Assembly (NCBI GenBank): GCA_003254925.1
Contig: QANZ01000640.1
Coordinates: 1,273-65,272 of the forward strand
Source of the DNA: Chamaecrista fasciculata
Lineage: Eukaryota; Streptophyta; Magnoliopsida; Fabales; Fabaceae
DNA length: 64,000 nucleotides
Direction of reading: 5' to 3'
Below, piece after piece: positions 11,431 through 22,792 of the stretch. Both the position numbers and the translations under genes were made by a program. The notes beneath the pieces are model-generated. The model did not search any database. It saw nothing but the letters and a program-made list of their open reading frames with translations, and had not been told where the DNA came from. Position 1 is the first letter of the stretch; each line of letters begins with the position of its first letter.

Positions 11431-13368
11431 AGGGTAGATAGCAATTTGATACCCTGTGGTTAGGGCCGGTTCCCCTTTGGTACCCTGAAAGAAAAATTTT
11501 TGCATTGTGGTACCCCGTGGTTTGCTCCGTTAGCGATTTGGTCCCCTGAGGTTTTTTTCTGTTAGGATTTAACGCCAAATGTATGTTAAAATGTCAAAAA
11601 TTTCTCAACAAGTCTTCTCTTATGCGTTTAAGTCCTTTCCCTTTACTAAAAGGGATCAAAACATAAAGAATTAATTATAAAAGGGTCTTTAGAATTCTAA
11701 TATTATAGAATTTTCTCCTTTTCATAAGATTTCTTTTGAATAGGTCCTGATTTAATTACACTTTAATCCCAAAAGTTTATGATCTTTATCAAAATAGTCC
11801 TTAGAACCTCAAAAGACAAATGAGCATCTATGATTTATCAAAAAATCCCTATATTCAACTACAATTTTCATTCAAGTACACTACAAACAAATCAAAACCC
11901 CCAAATTTTTTCAAAATCAAGCCCTACAAATCAAAAACGAGTAAATTAACTTTCTGGTCCCTGAATTTTGGACGCGGTGGCAGATAGGTCACTGAATTTT
12001 ACGCATTGTACTAGCCGGTCCCCAAAATTTGCAAACGCCTAACTAATTGGTCCCTCCGTCATATTTTCATTACAAAAAGGCTGAAGTGGCTATAACGGCT
12101 GCTGATGTGTCCCGTTATGCGCTGACGTGTCTCGTTATGGCCACGTCAGCACCCGTTATGTTTTTTTTTAAAAAAAAAGAGCTGCCACGTCACAAAATAG
12201 CGACACATCAGCATTTTCTCATTGCACTTATAGGACTAAAGTGTAAGAAAAATGAATAACTAGTATTTGAAACAATTTTTCCCCAAAAGAAAAAAAGAAC
12301 CCAGACTCTTCTCCTCCTTCTTCAATCCGCACGGTTATTCTTCTTCGTTCATTGCTGCCGCCGACGACGAAGAAGTGGTTGAATTCCGATACGTCGGACG
12401 GGACGTGGACGCTTTCATCGGAGGGGATTCGTTGACGGAGAGAGCCTCGTAATGTTGGTGTACTGGATTCGTTTATCCGTCTCTTGAAACAACCACAGCA
12501 TTCACTGCGTCCTCGTGTGCCTTCACGGATTCCACGCACCGAAAATCTCAGGCGCGCCAAATCTTCAAGGTCTTGTCCCAAGAAACCGAGTAGATCGTGC
12601 TGGCGTCGGCGTGTTGGATCTAGATGAGTTTCTTGTGACGTAGTTGTTGGGGAGGAGGAAACGGCGGAGACGGTCGTTGACGGTGGGGAGGCTCTCTTCG
12701 CCGTCGCCGGAGGTGTTGGGATTTGAGGATGGCGGTGGCGGTGAAGAAAGGAGAAGAACCGTGCAGATTGAAGGAGGAGAACTGGAGAAGAGTGTGGGTT
12801 TTTTTTGTTTTTTGGGAAAAATTGTTTCAAATATTAGTTTATTTATTTTTTCTTACACTTTAGTCCTATTATAAAAGGAAAGGACCTTAGTTCAAAAAAA
12901 TAAAGCTTTTTGGGTAATGTAAACAAATTTTTTCTTTTATTTAACAAAAAAATTGGATGAAAATTGAAAAGAGACTAACGGTGGAACTTTTTAGAAACTT
13001 TGAAGAAACTTGAGGGATCAAAATAGGACTTTGGCCTAGATTTTTTTATGAAATTACTATTATACCCTCACTGATTTGGCCTAAATTCAACATAAGGGTG
13101 TTATTTGCACGTAATTGAAAACTCATGGGTCCTATTTANTTGATCCCTTTTAGTAAAAGAAAAGGACTTAAACGCATAAGAGAAGACTTTTTGGGAGATT
13201 TTTGACATTTTAACGTACATTTGCCGTTAAATCCTAACAGAAAAAAACTTCAGGGGACCAAATCGTTAACGGAGCAAACCACGGGGTACCACAATGCAAA
13301 AATTTTTCTTTCAGGGTACCAAAGGAGAACCGCCCCTAACCATAGGGTACCAAATTGCAATTTATCCT
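11431..13368. mobile_element. Mutator-like element with long inverted termini (Pack-MULE-like)
   Basis: About 225 bp at the left (11431-11655) reappears inverted at the right (about 13140-13368). Shared phrases include 'ggtaccctg', 'gcaaaaatttttctttcag', 'ccgttagcgatttggtccc' and 'tatgcgtttaagtcctttcc'. Long termini of this kind are the hallmark of Mutator-like elements. A second inverted pair lies inside (about 12225-12340 and 12765-12870), bracketing GC-rich sequence, and the end of a further 'tttggtccc' MITE is visible near 13016-13038. No transposase is readable. I could not find a convincing 9-bp target duplication. One unresolved base lies at 13139. Confidence 0.75.
12478..12714 (-). 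pseudogene. Captured WD40 gene fragment (JINGUBANG-like)
   Basis: On the minus strand, about 12636-12714 reads SLPTVNDRLRRFLLPNNYV, and after a frame change about 12478-12635 reads IYSVSWDKTLKIWRA and, after a stop, DFRCVESVKAHEDAVNAVVV. From memory of the family, these match consecutive parts of plant WD40-repeat proteins of the JINGUBANG type: the segment before the first blades and one complete WD blade ending in KIW. The frame is broken by stops and at least one frameshift, and the segment that joins the two pieces in the intact family (basic VRRH-type stretch) is shortened. GC content is clearly higher than the surrounding element. It sits inside the inverted arms of the Mutator-like element, as captured host-gene pieces do. 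A 200-codon frame on the same strand (12228-12830) is another frame and not the WD40 frame. Confidence 0.75.
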
Positions 13369-13540
13369 ATAATTTTTAAGGTTCTCATCAAAATTTGTGG
13401 ATTTTTAATTATTTATATATATAAATATATGTCGTGTCGTGTCATGTAAGTTTAAGAATTTGACGTATCGATGTGTCCGTGGCTGTGTCGTGTCCTGTGT
13501 CCGTGTAAGTGTCAGTGTCCATGCTTCATAGGTGTAAAAT

Positions 13541-13874
13541 GAAATTGCTGGCGTGACAATATATTATAATGGCGTAATTTATACTCCAATCCAATGGATT
13601 ATATCCAATTTACATAGAAGGGATTATAACATACCCATGATAAAGTAGAGTCTATAAGGTTATTTTGTTTGGGCCTGGTTATAAGGTTAAAATCAATCAA
13701 AAGAAATAAAAATAGTTTGATTTTGTATTTCTTTACAAAAATTCTAAATATCGACATTCAAAATTAACACGATAATTCAGTATAAATAAAATAGAATTCT
13801 TTTTATTATTGTATAGAGTTTTAAGGCAAAAAGAGAAAAAAATTTTGAGGATGAAAATCATTTTTGTCTTTTTT
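13541..13874. other. AT-rich intergenic DNA
   Basis: No gene, repeat end or regulatory site that I can support. Confidence 0.4.
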
Positions 13875-14210
13875 GGTCAAAGTGTAAATTTGGTCCCTAT
13901 CTTTTACTCAGTTCTCAATTTGGTCATATATATTTTTTTGTTGCAAACTTAGTTCCATATCTTTTTCTTTTTGCAGATTTACTCATATATCTTTGGGTTA
14001 AATGCATAATTGGTTTTATATCTTTGAGTCAGATGTAAAAGTGATCTTATATCTTTGCAAAAGGATCAACTAAGGATTAATCCTTTTGCAATAATATGGG
14101 ACCAAATTGGGACCTCTTAGAAAGATATAAGACAAAAAATGTAACAAAAAAAATGTAAGATCAAATTGGAAACTGAGCATATGATATGAGACTAAATTTA
14201 TACTTTGACC
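13875..14210. mobile_element. Mutator-like MITE, 'tttggtccc' family
   Basis: The left end GGTCAAAGTGTAAATTTGG and right end AAATTTATACTTTGACC are inverted. The flanks gtctttttt (13866-13874) and ttctttttt (14211-14219) make a 9-bp target duplication with one mismatch. It is 336 bp, non-coding, and sits about 320 bp upstream of the MICU start codon. Confidence 0.75.
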
Positions 14211-14527
14211 TTCTTTTTTTTAATGGACAAGATAGAATTTTTTGAAAATTCAAGGGAAGGGACTAAAACGAAACAAAAGTACTTAAGTGATCAAAATAAT
14301 ATTTTGAGTAAGCTTAAGGGACTAATAGAATTTTGGCCTAATATAGATCGAGAGACATAGAGATATAGATGTAGATTAACAATTATCACCTGATGAGGAT
14401 TTCCCTCTCTTTCCAGTTATGCTCCAACTAGGATTACAATTTACAGGAAACACCATTCAGTTTTCTTCGCTACTGGTTTTGCTCTTTTTCCCTCTTTCTC
14501 TCTGCCTGTGCTTGCCTTCTACGCGCT

Positions 14528-17516
14528 ATGCTCTCCTTTAACTCTCTCCGGAGATCCACTCTCCAACAAACCCTATTTCAACGCTCCCAAATGATCCATC
14601 AGTCTTTAGCTTCACTATCTTCGTCTTCTCCTTCTTCCTCTTTATCATCGCTTATCAATACCTCCAACTACAACTGTAATCGGCATCGGATTCCGGGTTT
14701 TGGCTCCTTCCTCAAGTGGGTTTCGGCCATTGTATCCGGCTCGAGTATAGGGCTTCTATGTTGGTTTTCTACCCCTAATTTCGAGTTCGATTATGCTTTT
14801 CTGAAGAGGTCGATTTCTTATGCGGACTGTTCGACGCCTAGTACGGAGAGCTCAGATGATGCTGGACAGCGCAGTACACGATCGTTGTTTAGTAAATTAT
14901 GCTTGCCGGAAAGTACTGATGGTCTGCTTTTTGGAGGTAAGTATTTGTAGTTTTAGATTGCGTTTTTTTTTCCCACGTTTGAACCCAGAAGTTAATTGTA
15001 GTTACACGGTTATAATAGAATAGTTTTCGTTGCAGATGCATACAGGAGAAAGGTTTTCTTCAACTACGAGAAGCGCATACGGTTGCGAAGTCCTCCGGAA
15101 AAGGTAATTTGTGCTAGTTTTTAAGCATATACCATCTTGTCTTGTGTAAATATAACAAATTCATTATTAACATATCTGGACAAAAACTGCTAAGTTCTTT
15201 TTGTCCTTTCTTTTCTTCCTTTGGTAATTTTCCCAAGTTGTCTTGGAATGAAGAAGTCGTGGATTATGTAATTCTTCTCCCATTTTCTTTACCATGTGTT
15301 TGCATGATGATATATATATATATATATACACTGTATTGTTTTGGGGGTGATTTTGTATCTCAATCAATCTGATGATCATTCTGATTTCTTCTACATTTCG
15401 ACATGGATATCTGAACAAGGGAACATTAGGTGATATGCAGCATCTTTAATTTACTTCCTAACCTAAGTAATTAAGATCTCACTTTTTGAAGAATGCTTAT
15501 TTCATTGGCAATCTGTTGTACCCTTTGCATTAAGGTTTTTGAGTACTTTGCATCTCATCGTACACCAGAAGGAGAAATACTCATGAAACCAGCAGACCTA
15601 ATGCGAGCAGTTGTTCCTGTCTTCCCTCCATCTGAATCCAAACTTGTAAGAGATGGATACTTGATAGGAGAAAGAAATCCTGGCCATTTATCCTGTGCTC
15701 CTTCAGATCTTTTTATGCTTTTTGATGTAAACAATGATGGGCTTATATCTTTTAAAGAGTGAGTATCATTTGGAATTTGCGTTTTCTTTTCCTCTTTCTC
15801 TTTATCTGTGTTTGTGTGTAAAATGCTCTTATGTTCTTCTCAAACAGGTATATCTTTTTTGTAACACTACTCAGCATCCCAGAATCAAGCTTTTCAGTGG
15901 CATTTAAAATGTTTGACATGGACAATAATGGGTGAGTCTAAAGCCAGCTTCTTTTCTGTACTGCATAACTTAAAAGACGTCATCTGTTAGTAACCTTAGC
16001 TAGTCTATTGTGGAATTGTGGTTACTTCTACCAAATATTGTACTGTTTTGCTGAGCATGAGGATTTTGTTGCATGTTTTTTTGTGAATGGGATCAAATTC
16101 AAACCTACAGAAGTGTTATATTTCTATTTCTACAGGGCAATAGATAAGGAGGAATTCAAGAAAGTGATGGCATTGATGCGATCTCATAATAGGCAAGGTG
16201 CTCACCACAAGGATGGTCTGCGAACTGGTCTAAAGGTCCATGATTCTGTAGAAAATGGAGGGTTGGTGGAATACTTTTTTGGCAAAGATGGAAAGGAATG
16301 TCTCAATCATGATAAATTCATACAATTTATGAGAGATTTGAATGATGAAGTAAGTCTAATTGCTGCTTTGTTTGAAGCCATTATGGGGTTTGGTTCTCCA
16401 AGTTTTGTAATCTGATTGTTGATTTTGGGATGTCCGTGTGAGGTTAGCGAATGACATTTTACTTTTGCTGCTAATAAATAGTTAAATACAAGTAGGACGT
16501 CAAAGTGGCGGAACTAGTAATTGTATCATCAGAACTGTGAAAATTTGTACATGTGCTCTTTTATGCTGTCTGAGGTTGTTCTAGCAAGTTTTAGGTTTTT
16601 GTATTTAAGTTCCTTATTCATGTAATTAAGGTCAGAAATAAGCATCCAGACTAGTTTAACTTTATACTTACAATCATGTTTGTGATGCATCATGTATGAT
16701 AGTTGTAGTTCTGCTTTTTGCATGCTAGAAAGTTTTGATTTTCAAAAGAGCAAGGTAAGATACAAGAAAAATAAAATGAGTAAAAGTCTGTCTCATAAGC
16801 TTTGGATTATCCTTTTGCATTTGCTAGAGAAGTTTCATTTTTTAGTGACCTTAGAAGTTATATTGCACTTGTGATAATTATAATTACTTTCTGTAGATTG
16901 TAAGGTTGGAGTTTGCCCATTATGACTACAATTCACGGAACACCATATTAGCCAAGGACTTTGCACTCTCCATGGTCGCCTCTGCTGACATGAGTCATCT
17001 AGGCAGGTTACTTGATCGAGTCGATGAACTAAACCATGATCCCCACTTTCGAGATGAGCGCATCACATTCGAGGAGTTCAAAAGGTTTGCAGAGCTCAGA
17101 AAAAAATTGATACCTTTTTCATGGGCACTTTTCAGTTATGGAGAAGTACATGGCCTGTTAACCAGAGATGATTTTCAACGAGCGGCATCACATGTATGAC
17201 ACTTATGTTTGATATCCTTGCTAATAATGTCAATAGTGATAATCAGTTCTTCACTCTAACCTTCATTGTTGTTTGGTTGATACAATTTCAGGTCTGCGGG
17301 ACATCACTGTCTGACAATGTGGTCGACATTGTTTTCCATTTGTTCGACACGAACCGGGATGGAAACCTGAGTTTGGAAGAGTTTGTGAGAGTGCTACACA
17401 AGCGAGAAAGGGACATTGCTCAACCTGTAGACTCAGGAATTATGGGTTTCTTTTGTTGCTGCTGGAGCTGTAGAAATAACGTGCCATTCTCTCCCTTGCT
17501 TCCTTATTCACCTTAG
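14528..17516 (+). CDS. MICU: Mitochondrial calcium uptake protein, MICU family
   Basis: Seven exons (14528-14936, 15036-15103, 15535-15758, 15848-15931, 16136-16349, 16897-17193, 17292-17516) join to 506 codons with GT-AG introns throughout. MICU is the EF-hand regulator of the mitochondrial calcium uniporter in the intermembrane space. The Ser/Arg-rich first 60 residues look like a mitochondrial targeting peptide, followed by a hydrophobic stretch (about 60-80). Three canonical EF-hand loops are visible: DVNNDGLISFKE (223-234), DMDNNGAIDKEE (257-268) and DTNRDGNLSLEE (451-462). Animal MICU1 has two canonical loops; a third is what I recall for plant MICU. The tail is cysteine-rich (FFCCCWSC). 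The first in-frame ATG after the pyrimidine-rich leader was taken as the start. A TA microsatellite lies in intron 2 at about 15311-15328. Confidence 0.93.
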
Positions 17517-18680
17517 CGTGTAATTAACTGTGTATAGTTATGTACCTCATGTGAATGAATGAATACTATTAGTGACCTCAGTTAGTAATTCGATTTATTT
17601 AATTGAAAATTTATTATAGCTTTTTAATTTAAACTTTGTTTCAATTATTTAGTAAATAAATAACTTTTTAGATTTATTTAATTAAGGCTAAATATTGATA
17701 CATTTTAGATGCTGTCTTGTTCTTTATTGAGTTATTCAATTTTTTAAATTTATTTTACAATTACAATTTTTTAATTCGTAATCTTTTGCAAACTTCAATT
17801 GTTTAGTCTGTAAAATTAATGTTATCTGTTGAGATTAAATAGTTGATACTTATAAAAATAATTAATAATAATTAAAAGTATATTTTTAATATTAAAAAAT
17901 TGAATCTTAATTTTAGAATGATTGTATTTGATATCCACATAAATCTCCTTTTTAATATCCACATAAATCTGAATTAAAAGTATATTTTTAATATCCACAT
18001 AAATCTCCTTTTTATCAATTCTTTTATTTATTTCACATATAACTTTGTTTTTGACAAAACAATGATTGTATTTGATAAAGACAAATTGATGTAAAATCGA
18101 GACCTATTCCTCACAAACTTTTGGGTCCCATGTTAATTTCTCATTTAACTTTAGTGTGCAATGATTTTATGTCAAAAAACTTTACATTAGCTATTAGCTC
18201 TCAATTAGCTTAATCAACAAATCCCTTCCTGGAGCCTAGGATTGACTCCTTTGATATCGATCTTGAAACTGATGGACATCAGTTCTATAAAGATAACACA
18301 GAAATAACTCATCTTCAAACATGTTTTTTAAAATATAAGAAAAATAAATTAAGAAACAAATACGAAAAGAAAAATAGTCTTAAACCAAAGGAGGAAAGAG
18401 ACAAGTGTTTAGAGGCAAAGTCATGTGCAAAAATGAAGGGTCAAAACTCAAAGGAGAGAAGCTTTCTCCTGAAATATGGGAAATGATGCTAGGTCCTCAT
18501 TCAAGCGTAACTCTAGACGCGCCATCTTTGCAAGTAGAGTTCTCACAGTTAGTTAGTTAGTTATTGAACCATCCATCCATCACATTTGCAAATTCCTGTG
18601 CAAATCAACCTCGGACACCATTTTCTGTCTTTTCTCCTCTCTCGATTCCCATTCGAGAGGGAGAATAACTGCCATCATCT
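17517..18680. other. Intergenic DNA with a short tandem repeat
   Basis: The 3' flank of MICU is followed by AT-rich DNA. Between about 17930 and 18013 the phrase 'aatatccacataaatctcc' occurs in repeated form (three copies of 'atccacataaatct'), with 'aaaagtatatttttaat' also repeated. No gene seen. Confidence 0.5.
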
Positions 18681-18742
18681 CCTTGCAAAAATCTCTGTTT
18701 CTTCCTATGTTATTGTACCTTCATTACACAACAGCCAAAAAG

Positions 18743-18839
18743 GTATATATCTCACTATCTGTCACACAATTATATATAATACATTCTCTTTCTCATTCTC
18801 ATAATTTTTCTTCTATATATTTACTTTTTTTTTTTTCAG
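18743..18839 (+). other. Probable 5'-UTR intron of the CLMP1-like gene
   Basis: The donor aaaaag/gtatat and an acceptor after a long T tract (tttttttcag/gaattgg) define a likely 97-bp leader intron. The open frame that runs upstream of the first ATG in the next exon begins only at a TTG codon, which fits untranslated leader. Confidence 0.6.
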
Positions 18840-18998
18840 GAATTGGTGAACTTGGTGTCATTTCTTTTGGCTGTTGTGTGTGGTTTACCCAAAACAGTTT
18901 TGATCTTGCTAATCAAAACTTTGATTTTGGGGATTATTAATATTACCAATAATACCATCATCCCTCCTTTTTGCCCTCCCATTCTTGAAATTTACAAA

Positions 18999-21298
18999 AT
19001 GGGGAAGCCAAGTGGAAAGAAGAAGGATGTACATGTGCAGGCAGAACACAAGGCTGCAAATTCACATGTGAAGAGCAGCATCAAGCCTCCTGAGAGATCC
19101 TCCAAGGCTTTTGATGAAGACACAACGATATTCATCAACATGTCTCACGATCACAAGGAAGAAGGTAACAAACTCTTTCAGAAGAAGGATTATGAAGGTG
19201 CTATATTGAAGTATGATAAAGCACTCAAGCTGCTTCCCAAGAACCACATTGAGGTTGCACATCTTCGATGCAATATGGCTGCGTGTTATATGCAGCTTGG
19301 TCTTGGGGAGTACCATAGGGCAATAGAAGAATGCAATTTTGCACTAGAAGTATCTCCTAGATATAGTAAGGCTTTGTTAAAAAGAGCCAAGTGCTATGAA
19401 GAATTGAACCGTTTGGATTTGGCTGTGAGGGATGTTGGTAATGTTCTGAGGCTAGAACCTAACAACCTCACTGCATTGGAGATCCTTGACAGTTTGAAGA
19501 AGAAGATGGAAGAGAAAGGCATCGAATTTGACGAAAAGAAGCTTGGGTTGGGCGATAATACAGAGGATCAGCATCCGGGGTCTCGGTTGCGAAGAGTGGT
19601 CAGAGACAAGCTGAGGAAAAAGAAAGGCAAAAGAATTGATCAGTCAGACAAGGCAGAGGATAAGGCAGTGGTTGAGGAGAATGTGAATGTGAATAATAAT
19701 AATGAAGAAGTTGTGAAGAAAACAATTGAAAAGGAGAAGCTTATAGTTGAACCTGTGAAGGAAGAGAAGCCAATTACAAGGACAGCCAAGTTGGTATATG
19801 GAGAGGATATAAGATGGGCACAATTACCTGTGAATTGTAGTATGAAGTTGCTGAGGGATATTATTAGAGATCGATTTCCAAGATTGAAGGGTGCTCTTGT
19901 GAAGTATAAGGATCAAGATGGAGATTTGGTTACAATCACTAACACTGAGGAATTGAGGTTAGCTGAATCTTCAGGTCATGTTTTGGGCTCAGTTAGACTC
20001 CATATCACAGAAGTTGATCCAAATGAAGAACCATGTTATGAAGAAATCACAAATGAGGATAATAAGGGTAAGGTAGGAACAGATAATCATGAAAAAACCA
20101 AAGAAGAAACAACAACAGCAGCACCTACTAGGGTTACTACTGTTGAGGACTGGCTAATTCAGTTTGCTAGGCTGTTCAAGAACCATGTGGGGTTTGATTC
20201 TGACTCATATTTGGATCTTCATGAGCTTGGAATGACATTGTACTCAGAAGCAATGGAGGACACAGTGACAAGTGATGATGCTCAAGAGTTTTTTGATATT
20301 GCTGCAGATAAGTTTCAAGAGATGTCAGCTTTGGCAATGTTTAATTGGGGGAATGTACACATGTCCAAGGCGAGAAAGCGTGCTGCCTTCTCGGAGGATG
20401 GGTCAAAAGAATCTTCTTTGGAGCATATCAAAGCTGCTTATGAATGGGCTCAAAAGGAGTACATGCAAGCAGAAATGAAGTATGAAGAAGCCATGAAGAT
20501 AAAACCAGATTTCTATGAAGGTTACCTTGCACTTGGGCATCAGCAATTTGAGCAAGCAAAGCTGTGTTGGTACTATGCAATTGCAAACAAGATAAATCTT
20601 GAAATTGAGCCTTCAGGTGAGGTTTTACAGCTATATAACAAAGCAGAAGATAGCATGGAGAAAGGCATGTTAATGTGGGAGGAGATTGAGGAACAGAGAA
20701 TGAATGGGATATCCAAATCAGAAAAGTACAAAGAGCAATTAAAGAAACTGGGATTGGATGGTCTTTTCAAGGATGTATCTTATGAAGAAGCTACAGAGCA
20801 AGCTGATAATATGAGATCACAAATAAATCTGTTATGGGGTACCTTATTGTATGAACGTTCTGTTGTGGAATATAAGTTGAACCTACCAACATGGGAGGAA
20901 TGCTTGGAGGTTTCAGTAGAGAAGTTTGAACTTGCTGGAGCATCCCAAACAGATATTGCTGTCATGATTAAGAATCATTGTTCCAATGTGACAGCACTTG
21001 AAGGTATGTGATGTGAAAAAACAAAATCTATTCAATGTTTTTTGTTGTTATAATCAACTATTTACTGTCGTTAACAATGACTAATCTCTCACTGACTTAC
21101 AGATACGAGAATTAGTGACTAACACACAAAATTATATGTGCATTTACAGGTTGGGGATTCAAAATTGATGAGATAGTACAGGCATGGAATGATATGTATG
21201 ATGCCCAGAGGTGGCAATTTGGAGTCCCATCGTTTCGACTTGAACCATTGTTTCGTCGGCGAGCCCCGAAACTTCAGTACATGTTGGAGCAATTTTAA
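18999..21298 (+). CDS. TPR and PB1 domain protein, CLMP1/PHOX type
   Basis: Two exons (18999-21003 and 21150-21298) give 717 residues. The start is the ATG of MGKPSGKKK; no ATG lies further upstream in the same open stretch. Tetratricopeptide repeats occupy about residues 48-165 ([20 protein letters not shown] and following), then a lysine-rich linker, then a PB1 domain at about 260-338 ([14 protein letters not shown], with the acidic [13 protein letters not shown] core). More TPR-like helices follow, and the short second exon encodes the conserved tail ending FRRRAPKL. This order matches Arabidopsis CLUMPED CHLOROPLASTS 1 and related PHOX proteins, which act at the chloroplast periphery in plastid distribution and division; function here is by family. 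The 3' UTR seems to hold an intron (about 21341-21470). Confidence 0.9.
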
Positions 21299-21340
21299 CT
21301 ATTTGTGTTTTTGCCTTTGTTTTCTTTCATTTTACAGCAG

Positions 21341-21470
21341 GTAAGTCATACTGAAAAATGAAATGCTAGAATAGGTTTGTGAAAAATCATATAGTATAAC
21401 TGGATTTGCCACTATCATGTTCTTAGTTTCATATGATCCAATATTAAATTGATTTATTTTGTTTTTTCAG
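21341..21470 (+). other. Probable 3'-UTR intron of the CLMP1-like gene
   Basis: The donor acagcag/gtaagt at 21341 and the acceptor after a T-rich tract (gttttttcag, ending 21470) bracket 130 bp that starts 42 bp after the stop codon. Splicing is inferred from site quality only. Confidence 0.5.
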
Positions 21471-21699
21471 GTTTGAGGTACAATATGGTGGCACTTTCCT
21501 ATGTTTTTTTTAAATAGTCTCCAGAAAGTGACATTAAAGCTCTCTTGAGTTGTGTTCATATATTAGTGAGGCAGTATTGTATTAACCCAAGTTAGCTTCA
21601 AACTTTTGTTTTTGTTTCTAAGATGCATTTGTATTTAAGAGAAGACGTCTATCCTTAATTATTGAAATGAAAATGCTACTCAACTTTCTGCATATCTCA

Positions 21700-22792
21700 C
21701 ACTCACTGCTCTGCCCTTTCGTTGTATCTCAACAGTTAAATTAATTGTAAGATACATAAAAAGGGAGTATTTTTTTCCTTTCAACAATTCTTACACTTTC
21801 ATAATTGCTTTTGAACTAAATTTATATCTTCTAGAGAGTGTCTATCGTGTAGGTGTTGGTACATTATCTACATTTAAGAGGGGTAACTATGAAGAGATTG
21901 AAAGGAAAAAAAATATAGATTTTACATATTTATTATTTTCTATGACTCATCGTCTCATAAACTCATACTTTCTCTCTATCCTTTCTTTTTTTTTTTTCTA
22001 AAGCACAAAATGTATCACCGCTCGCAATTCAGAAAATTAAAGGGCGTGTTTGATTTTATTTTTGAAAAATAATTTTCTGTTTTTTAAAATAAAAAATACA
22101 CATTATTTGTTGTTTTCAAAACCAAAAAATTATTTTAAAAAACAAAATAAAAAAAACCCAAAGTTTCTTCTAAACTATTTTTACAATAGAATTTTAAAAA
22201 CTCACGAGTCATGAACATTATCCTTTTCCCTTAAATTCCCAGTAAGCCTAAAAGAAAGGGTAAATTATAAAAAAAGAAATTGTGCAACATAAATCAATAA
22301 ATATTTTATTAATACTTTTTTGGTAATCAAAGACAATCATCATCTGTCAAAAAGAAAAGAAATCAAAAGCAATCATGAAACGAAATAATGCAAACATCAC
22401 ATATATATCCAATATTTTAATAGTGCTAACTAAAATATTATCATATCAATTTAAAATCTAATTCAACTCATATTTTCCAAGATATCTTTTCAAATTAAGC
22501 CCTAAAATAAATTACCTTCTAAATAAAATATATATTTTTGAAATTTGATTAAATATGTTATCTATAATCTATAATCTATAATCTATAATATAAATATGAT
22601 TATGTGCACAGTGCGCCTACAACTTTCTGAAAATTAAACAAACACTTCAACTACATTACACTCTTCTCTTTCTCAAAAATTCAGAGCTTAGAGAGCACCG
22701 TGTGAGAGAGACTTCGAAGGCACTCAATCATTAGGCCTTCTAGGGTTTTTAGGGTTCTCTCCAAATTCTTTCATAAACTCAAATCTCCAACC
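21700..22792. other. Intergenic DNA, MEMO promoter side
   Basis: AT-rich, with a short 'tctataat' tandem repeat at about 22561-22590. The stretch 22650-22792 is pyrimidine-rich and is probably the MEMO leader. No gene seen. Confidence 0.4.

Larger units (their letters stand above)
11260..13540. mobile_element. Outer 'gtgtccgtg' inverted-terminus element interrupted by a MULE
   Basis: The left flank (about 11260-11330) and right flank (about 13430-13540) both carry repeats of 'gtgtccgtg' and 'gacacg' and face each other; the right one ends '…gtccatgcttcatagg'. They match the ends of a common plant inverted-repeat element. The Mutator-like element at about 11431-13368 lies between them, so an older element has probably been split by a younger one. 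The flanks are too diverged to fix exact ends. Confidence 0.45.

Noticed and set aside
12228-12830. 200-codon minus-strand frame as a gene
   Set aside because: It lies inside the Mutator-like element and runs in a different frame from the WD40-like segments; its ends come from the inverted arms and the peptide has no domain.
18843-18998. Hydrophobic N-terminal extension of the CLMP1-like protein
   Set aside because: The frame upstream of 18999 contains no ATG (it would start at TTG), follows a probable leader intron, and family members begin MGK.
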